Of a stretch of 15,885 bases of DNA, positions 1-13,885 are shown piece by piece (the first letter of the stretch is position 1; every line of letters begins with the position of its first letter). Origin of the DNA: Pseudomonadota bacterium (GTDB lineage Bacteria > Pseudomonadota > Gammaproteobacteria > Burkholderiales > Burkholderiaceae_D). The DNA lies in contig JAEVZY010000260.1 of the NCBI GenBank assembly GCA_023392035.1, positions 1-15,885 of the forward strand, given 5' to 3'. The notes under the pieces were generated by a model. It was not told the origin of the DNA. It was given only the letters and a program-made list of their open reading frames with translations, and did not search any database. The position numbers were made by a program, and so were the translations under genes.

Positions 1-496
1 GGGGGGCCTCGCGGGCGCCGGCCAGGCTGCCGGCGCAAAACCAGGCGTGCAGCACCGACAAGCCGGCTTTGCCGCTGTGGCGCTCTTTTTCCGTTGCCAG
101 GGCATTGACCGCAACATCGAAACAACTGGCCGCCACGCCCAGGCCCAGCACGGCCAGCATCAAGCCGGGCAGACTGCCGGCGGCGCCGATGGCAAGCAGG
201 TCGGCGATCAGCGCCAGTCCGGAAATGAGCAGGGTGTGGCGCGCGCCCAGACGGGTCATCAGTTGCGCAATCAGCGGGTATGAGATGACCGCGCCCAGCC
301 CGCCGCACAAGAGCACCATGGACAAGGAGGAATGCGCAATCGACAAGCCATCGCGCACGGCAGGAATGCGACCAGCCCAGGAACCGGTGACGAAGCCGAA
401 CAGCACAAACATGCACGGCAAGGCCAGCGCCTGCAATGCGATTTGCCATGCGGGCAAGGCAAGCGCCGGGGGAAAGACAATCTGATTTTTTTGCAT
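1..496 (-). CDS. MFS transporter, N-terminal part (runs off left edge)
   Basis: The first 165 codons of a membrane transporter gene read from an ATG at 496 to the window edge without a stop. Hydrophobic stretches lie at about residues 18-37, 55-75, 87-108 and 110-132, as in the first half of a major facilitator protein. The sequence WAGRIP at residues 40-45 and SVLHAW at 147-152 resemble the YbjJ-like MFS subgroup. An in-frame TAG lies seven codons upstream of the ATG and no other usual start codon lies between them, so this ATG is the likely start, although no good Shine-Dalgarno sequence precedes it. The substrate cannot be told. The gene lies downstream of frc on the same strand but is separated from it by a strong terminator, so it is probably its own transcription unit. 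The remaining two thirds of the protein are outside the window. Confidence 0.8.
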   Translation of the reverse strand, partial: MQKNQIVFPPALALPAWQIALQALALPCMFVLFGFVTGSWAGRIPAVRDGLSIAHSSLSMVLLCGGLGAVISYPLIAQLMTRLGARHTLLISGLALIADLLAIGAAGSLPGLMLAVLGLGVAASCFDVAVNALATEKERHSGKAGLSVLHAWFCAGSLAGAREAP

Positions 497-500
497 GAGG

Positions 501-528
501 CAAAGCGTTCTTCTCTAGAAACGCTTTG
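501..528. promoter_or_regulatory. Perfect 9-bp inverted repeat just upstream of the MFS gene
   Basis: CAAAGCGTT at 501-509 and AACGCTTTG at 520-528 are exact reverse complements around a 10-base spacer. The repeat ends four bases before the MFS start codon, where the ribosome binding site should be. It could be a repressor operator (the AACGCTTT core is of the kind bound by LacI/GalR-type proteins) or, in RNA, a hairpin that masks the translation start. The symmetry is seen directly. The role is inferred. Confidence 0.5.
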
Positions 529-565
529 GCCCTTCTCGTGGGAAATAGTTTCGGGATGGAAGGAT

Positions 566-600
566 AAAAAAAGCCTCCAGGGCTCGAACCCTGGAGGCTT
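566..600 (-). terminator. Intrinsic terminator of the regulator-frc unit
   Basis: A perfect 12-bp stem (571-582 with 589-600) encloses a 6-base loop. On the minus strand it is followed by seven T residues (572-566, overlapping the foot of the stem). It begins 37 bases beyond the frc stop codon and precedes the MFS gene, so it should end transcription of frc. Confidence 0.92.
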
Positions 601-637
601 CTGCACTTCAGCTACTGTGTGCGAACGCTTTTGAAAA

Positions 638-1915
638 TCAGATCACTTTCGACCCGCGCAGTTTTTCAATCTCTTCCCCGCTGTAGCCGATCTCTTCCAA
701 TACTTCAGCCGAGTGCTGGCCCAAGAGCGGCGACGCGGTGATTTCCGGCTTCAGGTCGGAGAACTTGATCGGGCTGCCGACGGTGAAGTAGGAACCGCGA
801 ACCGGATGTTGCACTTCAACGATCGAACCCGACTTGCGCAAGGACTCGTCACGCAGCAGTTCAGCCATCGATAGCACCGGAGCGCAAGGAATGTCGAATT
901 TGCGGAAGATGTCCACGGCTTCGAACTTGGTCTTGTCCTTGATGAAGTCTTCGATGGTGGCGAAGATTTCTTCGATGTGCGGCTGGCGCGCCAATGCAGT
1001 GGTGTAGGCCGGATCGGTCTTCCACTCGGGTTTGCCCAGGGCGTCGCAGATCGGCTCCCATGCATGACCCTGCACGGTGAAGTAGATGTAGGCATTGGGG
1101 TCGGTCTCCCAGCCCTTGCACTTCAGGATCCAGCCCGGCTGGCCGCCGCCGCCGGCATTGCCGCCACGCGGCGTGACGCGGTCCTTGAACACGTCCATCT
1201 CATGCGGATACTGCGGATATTCTTCCAGGTAGCCCACGCGCTCCAGGCGCTGCTGGTCGCGCATCTTCACGCGGCACAGGTTCAGCACGGCGTCCTGCAT
1301 CGACACGGCCACCTTTTGGCCTTTGCCGGTTTGCTGGCGACCGATCAGCGCGGTCAGGATGCCGATGGCCAGGTGCATGCCGGTGTTGGAATCGCCCAGC
1401 GCTGCGCCGGAAATGGTGGGCTGGCTGTTCTCGCCTTTCCACCAGCCGGTGGTGGAGGCGGCGCCGCCGGCGCACTGCGCCACGTTCTCGTACACCTTCA
1501 GGTCTTCGTAGTGATGGCCTTCGGAGAAGCCCTTCACCGAGGCCACGATCATGCGCGGATTCAATTCACGGATGCGTTCCCAGGAAAAGCCCATGCGGTC
1601 CAGCGCGCCGGGGCCGAAGTTCTCCACCAGCACATCCGAGCGCTTGATCAGCTTCTCGAGAATCGCCTTGCCTTCCACCGTCTTGGTGTCCAGCGTCAGC
1701 GAACGCTTGTTGGAGTTCAGCATGGTGAAATACAGGGCGTCGGCATCGGGCACGTCACGCAACTGGCTGCGCGTGACATCGCCGGCGCCGGGGCGCTCGA
1801 CCTTGATGACGTCGGCGCCAAACCAGGCCAGCAACTGGGTGCAGGCCGGACCGGCCTGGACATGGGTGAAGTCGATGATCTTGATGCCGTTGAGCGGTTT
1901 GTTTTGGGTTGACAC
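638..1915 (-). CDS. frc: Formyl-CoA:oxalate CoA-transferase (CoA-transferase family III)
   Basis: The 425-residue protein is a class III CoA-transferase that moves CoA from formyl-CoA (or a similar donor) to oxalate in the cytoplasm, giving oxalyl-CoA for decarboxylation. It closely follows the Oxalobacter formigenes Frc as I remember it. Shared features are FTHVQAGPACTQ at residues 16-27, VENFGPGALDRMGF at 97-110, GAALGDSNTGMH at 170-181 with the expected catalytic aspartate at D175, and the glycine loop GGGGQ at 255-259 (preceded by RGGNA) that closes over the active site. Length matches the family (about 428). The start is GTG at 1915, with AAGGAG six bases upstream. The gene begins 12 bases after the stop of a GlxA-type regulator and shares its transcript. 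No oxalyl-CoA decarboxylase gene is present in the window. YfdW-like enzymes of the same family can use other acyl-CoA donors, so the specificity is likely but not proven. Confidence 0.93.
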   Translation of the reverse strand: MSTQNKPLNGIKIIDFTHVQAGPACTQLLAWFGADVIKVERPGAGDVTRSQLRDVPDADALYFTMLNSNKRSLTLDTKTVEGKAILEKLIKRSDVLVENFGPGALDRMGFSWERIRELNPRMIVASVKGFSEGHHYEDLKVYENVAQCAGGAASTTGWWKGENSQPTISGAALGDSNTGMHLAIGILTALIGRQQTGKGQKVAVSMQDAVLNLCRVKMRDQQRLERVGYLEEYPQYPHEMDVFKDRVTPRGGNAGGGGQPGWILKCKGWETDPNAYIYFTVQGHAWEPICDALGKPEWKTDPAYTTALARQPHIEEIFATIEDFIKDKTKFEAVDIFRKFDIPCAPVLSMAELLRDESLRKSGSIVEVQHPVRGSYFTVGSPIKFSDLKPEITASPLLGQHSAEVLEEIGYSGEEIEKLRGSKVI

Positions 1916-1927
1916 TTGCTTCTCCTT

Positions 1928-3034
1928 TCACGAAATGACTGGTCCGACCAAGACGTTGTTCACGCTTGAGCGGAAGTGCTGCCGATATTCCATCGGCGTG
2001 AGGTCCAGCCGCCGGGCAAACACGCGGCGGAAATTTTCTGCACTGCCAAAGCCGCAACGCTTTGCGATCTCCGCCAGGCCGATATCGGTGTTCTCCAGGA
2101 AGCTGCGGGCGTGATCGATGCGCGCATCGTTGATGAAGGCCAGCGGCGTCATTCCCGTTTCGCGCTTGAAGGCGCGGGTGAAATTGCGCACGCTCATGTG
2201 TGCCTTCTCGGCCAGCGATTGCAGGCTGATGGCAGCGGACAAATCCGCATGCAGCCAGCGATGTACCGCTCGCACCAGCTCGCCATCCGGCGCTTCGTTT
2301 TCCAGCAGCGGACTGAATTGCGACTGGCCGCCGCCGCGCCGCAGATACACCACCAGGTACTTGGCCACCTCCACTGCAAGCTTGCGGCCGAAGTCTTCTT
2401 CGATCAGCGCCAGCGAAAGATCGATTCCGGCGGTGACGCCGGCCGTGGTGTAGAGCGAGCCATCCTTCACGAAGATGCGGTCGCGCTCCACGCGCGCGCG
2501 GCGGAAGGTGGCGGCCAGGCGGGAAGCGTCCATCCAGTGGGTCGTCACCACCTTGTCGTTGATCAGGCCCGCCGCGCCCAGCAGGAAAACACCATTGCAG
2601 ATTGCCGCCACCCGGCGACAGCTTTGAAACTGTTCGCGCAGCCATTCGAGCACCGTGTGGTCTTCCAGCAGATCGAAGACGCCGAGGCCGCCGGGAACAA
2701 TCAGCGTATCGAAATGCGGGCAGGGATCGAAGATGGTCCGATCCGGCGTCAGGCCAAAGCCGCTGGAAGATGAAATGGCGCGGCGGGTACTGCCCACGGT
2801 CACAATCTCGTACTGGCCGGTGCCGCCGGTCAGGATCCGCACCTCGGCAAAAGCGTCGCCCGGCCCCGCCACATCGAGCATCTGAAAGCCCGGAAACAGC
2901 AGCACACCAATGGTGGCTTTGCGGATCGGTGCGAGCACTGCGGGTTCTCCCATGACTTTGTCTGCGGCTTGGTTCTGTGCCCATTGTGCAAAATGGGACG
3001 GAGCTTGGGGAGTGGCTGTTTTCATCTTGTCCAT
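1928..3034 (-). CDS. GlxA-family transcriptional regulator (DJ-1/PfpI-like domain + AraC DNA-binding domain)
   Basis: A 368-residue regulator in two parts. Residues about 39-215 form a DJ-1/PfpI (class I glutamine amidotransferase-like) domain: TIGVLLFPGFQMLDVAGP at 41-58, LIVPGG at 111-116, and a cysteine at 146 in the nucleophile-elbow position (AAICNGVFLLGAAGL). In this family the domain usually senses a ligand rather than acting as an enzyme. Residues about 254-355 are an AraC-type domain with two helix-turn-helix units, SLQSLAEKAHMSVRNFTRAF and IGLAEIAKRCGFGSAENFRR. The reading frame is open back to a GTG at 3064, with ATG codons at 3055, 3034 and 3025. I chose 3034 because AGGA lies nine bases upstream. 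The protein precedes frc by 12 bases on one transcript, so it may control that operon and itself in response to oxalate or a related compound. That link is inferred from position only. Confidence 0.87.
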   Translation of the reverse strand: MDKMKTATPQAPSHFAQWAQNQAADKVMGEPAVLAPIRKATIGVLLFPGFQMLDVAGPGDAFAEVRILTGGTGQYEIVTVGSTRRAISSSSGFGLTPDRTIFDPCPHFDTLIVPGGLGVFDLLEDHTVLEWLREQFQSCRRVAAICNGVFLLGAAGLINDKVVTTHWMDASRLAATFRRARVERDRIFVKDGSLYTTAGVTAGIDLSLALIEEDFGRKLAVEVAKYLVVYLRRGGGQSQFSPLLENEAPDGELVRAVHRWLHADLSAAISLQSLAEKAHMSVRNFTRAFKRETGMTPLAFINDARIDHARSFLENTDIGLAEIAKRCGFGSAENFRRVFARRLDLTPMEYRQHFRSSVNNVLVGPVIS

Positions 3035-3043
3035 GACGGGAAT

Positions 3044-3047
3044 TCCT
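3044..3047 (-). promoter_or_regulatory. Shine-Dalgarno supporting the regulator start at 3034
   Basis: AGGA, nine bases before the ATG at 3034, is the best ribosome binding site among the four possible starts (3064 GTG, 3055, 3034, 3025). The spacing is slightly long. The ATG at 3025 has only GGA four bases upstream. Confidence 0.45.
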
Positions 3048-3075
3048 GGGGCCATATCGGTCACTGCTGCTGGCC

Positions 3076-3105
3076 ATTTTGGTCGCTGTCGACGCTTTTG
3101 GCCAA
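3076..3105 (-). promoter_or_regulatory. Candidate sigma-70 promoter of the regulator-frc unit
   Basis: Reading the minus strand, TTGGCC (3105-3100) and CAAAAT (3081-3076) are 18 bases apart, each matching 4 of 6 consensus bases. They lie between the rpoC terminator and the regulator start. The -35 element overlaps an inverted repeat at 3095-3114. This is a weak, consensus-only call. Confidence 0.3.
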
Positions 3106-3114
3106 CGCCAAAAG
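3095..3114. repeat. 8-bp inverted repeat in the regulator upstream region
   Basis: CTTTTGGC (3095-3102) and GCCAAAAG (3107-3114) are perfect reverse complements around CAAC. The repeat lies directly after the T tract of the rpoC terminator and about 60 bases ahead of the regulator start. It could be an operator overlapping the -35 region, or a second hairpin adding to termination. The symmetry is seen. The role is not shown. Confidence 0.45.
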
Positions 3115-3117
3115 GAC

Positions 3118-3155
3118 AAAAAAAAGCCTCCAGGCCCGAAGGCGATGGAGGCTTT
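3118..3155 (-). terminator. Intrinsic terminator after rpoC
   Basis: A 10-bp perfect stem (3123-3132 with 3146-3155) encloses a 13-base loop and is followed on the minus strand by eight T residues (3125-3118). It starts 47 bases after the rpoC stop and should end the rpoBC transcript. The GCCTCCA/TGGAGGC arms are the same as in the terminator at 566-600. Confidence 0.92.
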
Positions 3156-3202
3156 CATTGGCACGGCCCGGGTGGCGGGCCGCTGGACGACTTAGAGGCT
3201 GA

Positions 3203-7438
<4,236 letters not shown>

Positions 7439-7481
7439 GTATCACTCCAAGGTGGCGTGAAAAATCTAAATTCTTTCGGCG

Positions 7482-7503
7482 CCCTCCCCGCCTGCGGGGA
7501 GGG
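7482..7503. repeat. GC-rich hairpin in the rpoB-rpoC spacer
   Basis: CCCTCCCCG (7482-7490) and CGGGGAGGG (7495-7503) form a perfect 9-bp stem with a 4-base loop. The hairpin begins 17 bases after the rpoB stop codon and lies 43 bases before the rpoC start. On the minus strand it is followed by A/T-rich sequence (GAAAGAATTTAGATTTTTC) but no tight T run, so full termination is unlikely. It may slow or partly stop polymerase, protect mRNA ends, or be a copy of a dispersed intergenic repeat. Confidence 0.6.
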
Positions 7504-7520
7504 ACTTGCGACTCTTACCG

Positions 7521-11627
<4,107 letters not shown>

Positions 11628-11632
11628 GAACA

Positions 11633-11636
11633 CTCC
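11633..11636 (-). promoter_or_regulatory. Shine-Dalgarno fixing the rpoB start at 11627
   Basis: GGAG lies five bases before the ATG at 11627. This, with the conserved MHYSFTEKK start, decides against the longer open frame reaching 11762. Confidence 0.8.
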
Positions 11637-11797
11637 GTGAGTGACAGGAAGGATTGAGAATTCAGGTTTCGATCGGGCCGTCACGCACCCGCTGTTGCAA
11701 CCCTGCCGTGGCAAAGCTTTCGAAACCTCAAGTCTTAGCCCTTCAAATAGGCCATACTGCAAATCGAAGGTCGGTTATTTCGACCGAACAACGATTC

Positions 11798-11820
11798 TTG
11801 TCGGTTTTTTAAAACGACAA
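11798..11820. repeat. Small A/T-loop hairpin in the rplL-rpoB spacer
   Basis: TTGTCG (11798-11803) and CGACAA (11815-11820) pair around an 11-base A/T loop, next to the foot of the larger hairpin at 11822-11870 on its rpoB side. A further 5-bp inverted repeat, GGTCG/CGACC, lies at 11769-11785. Together with the large hairpin they make the spacer structured over about 100 bases. Confidence 0.4.
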
Positions 11821-11821
11821 A

Positions 11822-11870
11822 GGAGCCAAAGCCGGCCCTGCCTTGCGGCAGGTCCTTGGGCTTTGACTCC
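11822..11870 (-). promoter_or_regulatory. Long rplL-rpoB intergenic hairpin, attenuator or RNase III-type site
   Basis: Read as minus-strand RNA, 12 bases (11870-11859) pair fully with 11833-11822, with one G-U pair. Inside, after an internal loop, CCTGCC and GGCAGG pair around a GCAA tetraloop of the stable GNRA type. The structure begins 27 bases after the rplL stop and is followed by TTTGTCGTTTTAAAAAAC, which lacks a clean T tract. In Escherichia coli the rplL-rpoB gap carries a partial terminator followed by an RNase III cleavage hairpin that set the ratio of ribosomal protein to polymerase expression. This structure is in the right place for either role. The pairing is seen; the function is inferred. 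Confidence 0.65.
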
Positions 11871-11897
11871 GTACTACCAGAAGTGCGCGGGCAGTGA

Positions 11898-12278
11898 TTA
11901 CTTGATCTCTGCCTTGGCGCCAGCTTCTTCCAGCTTCTTCTTGGCGGCTTCTGCGTCGGCTTTCGAAACGCCTTCTTTCAGGGGCTTCGGTGCACCGTCC
12001 ACCAGATCCTTGGCTTCTTTCAGGCCCAGGCCGGTGATTTCGCGAACTGCCTTGATGACGCCAACCTTGTTGGAGCCGAAGTCAGCCAGGATGACCGTGA
12101 ACTCGGTCTGCTCTTCAGCCGCAGCGGCACCGCCTGCAGCGCCGCCCGCCGGGCCGGCAACGGCCATAGCGGCTGCGGAAACACCAAACTTTTCTTCGAA
12201 TGCCTTGACCAGGTCATTCAGTTCCATCACGGACATCGAGCCTACGGCTTCGAGAATGTCGTCTTTGCTAACTGCCAT
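11898..12278 (-). CDS. rplL: 50S ribosomal protein L7/L12
   Basis: A 126-residue stalk protein, present as dimers bound to L10, that recruits and stimulates translation GTPases such as EF-Tu and EF-G. The N-terminal dimerisation domain (about residues 1-33, AVSKDDILEAVGSMSVMEL) is joined by an alanine/glycine-rich hinge (about 34-54) to the globular C-terminal domain with VGVIKAVREITGLGLKEAKD starting at residue 72. The start is ATG at 12278, with AGGAG six bases upstream. It lies 56 bases after rplJ, as in the usual rplJL operon, and is followed by a structured spacer before rpoB. Confidence 0.98.
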   Translation of the reverse strand: MAVSKDDILEAVGSMSVMELNDLVKAFEEKFGVSAAAMAVAGPAGGAAGGAAAAEEQTEFTVILADFGSNKVGVIKAVREITGLGLKEAKDLVDGAPKPLKEGVSKADAEAAKKKLEEAGAKAEIK

Positions 12279-12334
12279 TTGAAACTCCTGAGAATATTGA
12301 TTACGGTTTCGGATCAGAGATCCTGACGAATGGG

Positions 12335-12862
12335 TCAGGCCGCGGGAGCAGCTTCAGCGTCGGCCGCCGGAGCGCCTTCGCCTTTCTTGGCTGCCAGGGC
12401 GGCGAGTGCACGGGCCATACCCGACACCGGAGCCTGCATCATGCCCAGCAACTGGGCCAGCAGCACTTCACGGGACGGGATGTTGGCCAGGGCGGTCACG
12501 CCTGCCTTGTCCAGCGGCTTGCCTGCATAGTTGCCTGCCTTGATGACCAGCTTGTCATTGCCTTTGGCAAAGTCGGCGAAGACTTTGGCAGCGGCGACGG
12601 CGTCCTCGGAGATCGCGTAGATCAACGGGCCGGTCATTGCGGAGGCCAAGGGTGCGAACTGGGTGCCTTCCACAGCGCGGCGTGCAAGGGTGTTCTTCAC
12701 CACTTGCAGCTCGACGGCACGTTCGCGCGCATCCTTGCGCAGTTTCGTCAGATCGCCAACCGAGATGCCACGGTACTCGGCAACCACCATCGTCTGCGCC
12801 TTGGCAACCTTGGCGGAGATGGAGGCGACGACGGCCTTCTTGTCATCCAGATTGAGACTCAC
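12335..12862 (-). CDS. rplJ: 50S ribosomal protein L10
   Basis: A 175-residue protein that forms the base of the ribosomal stalk: its N-terminal domain binds 23S rRNA and its C-terminal helix binds L7/L12 dimers. The sequence SLNLDDKKAVVASISAKVAKAQTMVV with YRGISV and VVKNTLARRA is typical of the family. The C-terminus is alanine-rich. The frame is open back to an ATG at 12892, but I start it at the GTG at 12862, since GGAG lies seven bases upstream and family members begin MSLN. The ten extra codons before it resemble nothing in the family. It lies behind a 324-base leader with the L10 autoregulatory core, so excess L10-L12 complex probably represses translation of rplJ and, by coupling, rplL. 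Confidence 0.96.
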   Translation of the reverse strand: MSLNLDDKKAVVASISAKVAKAQTMVVAEYRGISVGDLTKLRKDARERAVELQVVKNTLARRAVEGTQFAPLASAMTGPLIYAISEDAVAAAKVFADFAKGNDKLVIKAGNYAGKPLDKAGVTALANIPSREVLLAQLLGMMQAPVSGMARALAALAAKKGEGAPAADAEAAPAA

Positions 12863-12869
12863 GTTCAAG

Positions 12870-12873
12870 CTCC
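12870..12873 (-). promoter_or_regulatory. Shine-Dalgarno deciding the rplJ GTG start
   Basis: GGAG seven bases before the GTG at 12862 decides the start against the upstream ATG at 12892, which has no purine-rich site at a useful distance. Confidence 0.75.
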
Positions 12874-12895
12874 AAAAAAGATGCTTGGCCACTGC

Positions 12896-12912
12896 GCAGC
12901 CGGATTGGCTGC
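12896..12912. repeat. 6-bp hairpin in the rplJ leader near the start codon
   Basis: GCAGCC (12896-12901) and GGCTGC (12907-12912) pair around a 5-base loop, about 35 bases before the rplJ start. It lies between the L10 leader core and the ribosome binding site and may take part in switching access to the site. Its role is not shown. Confidence 0.35.
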
Positions 12913-13007
12913 CTGCCTTGCATCGGTTCGAACACGGCGTCCGAAGCCCAGGAGTTTCTTGTTGCGCCCACAGCGGAGCGGTTCCAAGCGACCACTAAAC
13001 TTGTTCG

Positions 13008-13098
13008 GGTTCGCCATCTGCGTTGGGAGCCTTCAGGTTTTGTGCCTGTTGGCGGTTTAACCTCGCGTCCGATGCTGCAACGCTTGGCCCAACGGTCT
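13008..13098 (-). ncRNA. L10 leader (L10-L12 autoregulatory element)
   Basis: On the minus strand AGACCGTTGGG (13098-13088) and CCCAACGCAGATGGCGAACC (13027-13008) flank a region of small stems. GTTGGG pairs with CCCAAC, and the unpaired flanks match what I recall of the conserved core bound by the L10-(L12)4 complex in bacterial rplJ leaders (Rfam family L10_leader). The position, between rplA and rplJ and about 145 bases before the rplJ start, is as expected. It should let L10 repress its own translation. The rest of the 324-base gap (12863-13186) holds the hairpins listed separately and no gene. Confidence 0.78.
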
Positions 13099-13106
13099 TT
13101 GATTGC

Positions 13107-13141
13107 CTGGTGCGTTTTCCATACTGCCAAAAACGCACCAG
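13107..13141. repeat. Perfect 12-bp hairpin upstream of the L10 leader core
   Basis: CTGGTGCGTTTT (13107-13118) and AAAACGCACCAG (13130-13141) pair perfectly around an 11-base loop. It begins 46 bases after the rplA stop and ends eight bases before the leader core. There is no T tract on the minus side, so it is not a simple terminator. It may be an RNase III-type processing site or a transcript-end protector between rplKA and rplJL. Confidence 0.55.
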
Positions 13142-13153
13142 CCCAAAGTCCTG

Positions 13154-13175
13154 CCCCACGCTTTTCAGCATGGGG
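13154..13175. repeat. GNRA-capped 9-bp hairpin just after rplA
   Basis: In minus-strand RNA, CCCCAUGCU and AGCGUGGGG pair over 9 bp (one U-G) around a GAAA tetraloop, 11 bases after the rplA stop. GUCC and GGAC farther out could extend the stem. No T tract follows, so it is more likely a structural or 3'-end-protecting element than a terminator. Confidence 0.5.
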
Positions 13176-13186
13176 ACTTGTATTGC

Positions 13187-13885
13187 TTACTGCGCAGCCA
13201 GGGTGGTGTGATCCACGCGCACGCCGGCGCCCATGGTGGACGACAGCGAAATCTTGCGCAGGTACACGCCCTTGCTGGAGGCCGGCTTGGCCTTGTTCAG
13301 CGCCTCGATCAGAGCGACCAGGTTGGTCTTCAGATCGGCATCATTGAACGATTTGCGACCGATGGTGGCGTGAATGATGCCGGCCTTGTCGGTGCGATAC
13401 TGCACCTGACCTGCCTTGGCATTCTTCACGGCGCCAGCGACGTCCGGAGTCACGGTGCCGACCTTCGGGTTCGGCATCATGCCGCGCGGGCCCAGGATCT
13501 GACCCAGGGTACCAACGATACGCATGGTGTCGGGCGAAGCGATCACGATGTCGAACGGCATGTCGCCGCCCTTGATGCGCTCGGCCAGGTCTTCCATGCC
13601 GACGATGTCGGCGCCGGCGGCCTTGGCGGCTTCAGCCTTGTCGCCGGTGGCGAACACGGCCACGCGCACGGTCTTGCCGGTGCCGGCGGGCAGAACCACC
13701 GAACCACGAACCACCTGGTCCGACTTCTTGGCGTCCACGCCCAGTTGCACGGCAACGTCGATCGACTCATTGAACTTGGCCGTTGCGCATTCCTTGATCA
13801 GCGCAACAGCGGCATCGAACGGATAGGCCTTGGTGCTGTCGATCTTGCCCTTGATTGCCTTGGCGCGTTTAGTCAGCTTAGCCAT
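13187..13885 (-). CDS. rplA: 50S ribosomal protein L1
   Basis: A 232-residue protein of the L1 stalk, which binds 23S rRNA at the E site and in many bacteria represses the rplKA mRNA. It begins MAKLTKRAKAIKGKI and carries the family segment ILGPRGMMPNPKVGTVTPDV. The start ATG overlaps the rplK stop by one base (TAATG), and GGAGG lies seven bases upstream inside the end of rplK, so translation of the two genes is probably coupled. Length and termini are normal. Confidence 0.98.
   Translation of the reverse strand: MAKLTKRAKAIKGKIDSTKAYPFDAAVALIKECATAKFNESIDVAVQLGVDAKKSDQVVRGSVVLPAGTGKTVRVAVFATGDKAEAAKAAGADIVGMEDLAERIKGGDMPFDIVIASPDTMRIVGTLGQILGPRGMMPNPKVGTVTPDVAGAVKNAKAGQVQYRTDKAGIIHATIGRKSFNDADLKTNLVALIEALNKAKPASSKGVYLRKISLSSTMGAGVRVDHTTLAAQ

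Noticed and set aside
977..2773. Plus-strand open frames opposite frc and the regulator (977-1912, 1976-2773)
   Set aside because: They lie opposite well-recognised proteins and have the same low-complexity H/Q/R/A-rich shadow composition.
1755..3164. A 469-codon minus-strand open frame overlapping the regulator and the frc start
   Set aside because: It runs in another frame over two genes of clear family identity. Its translation is rich in R, P, G and S and has no recognisable domain.
11628..11762. 45-codon N-terminal extension of rpoB
   Set aside because: It begins at TTG, has no good ribosome binding site and no family similarity, while the ATG at 11627 has GGAG and the conserved start.
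12863..12892. Ten-codon extension of rplJ to an upstream ATG
   Set aside because: The GTG at 12862 has the better ribosome binding site and gives the family's usual MSLN start.
12637..13130. Small open frames in the rplJ leader (such as 12843-13130 minus and 12704-13060 plus)
   Set aside because: They overlap the L10 leader structure, have no ribosome binding sites that I can see, and resemble nothing known.
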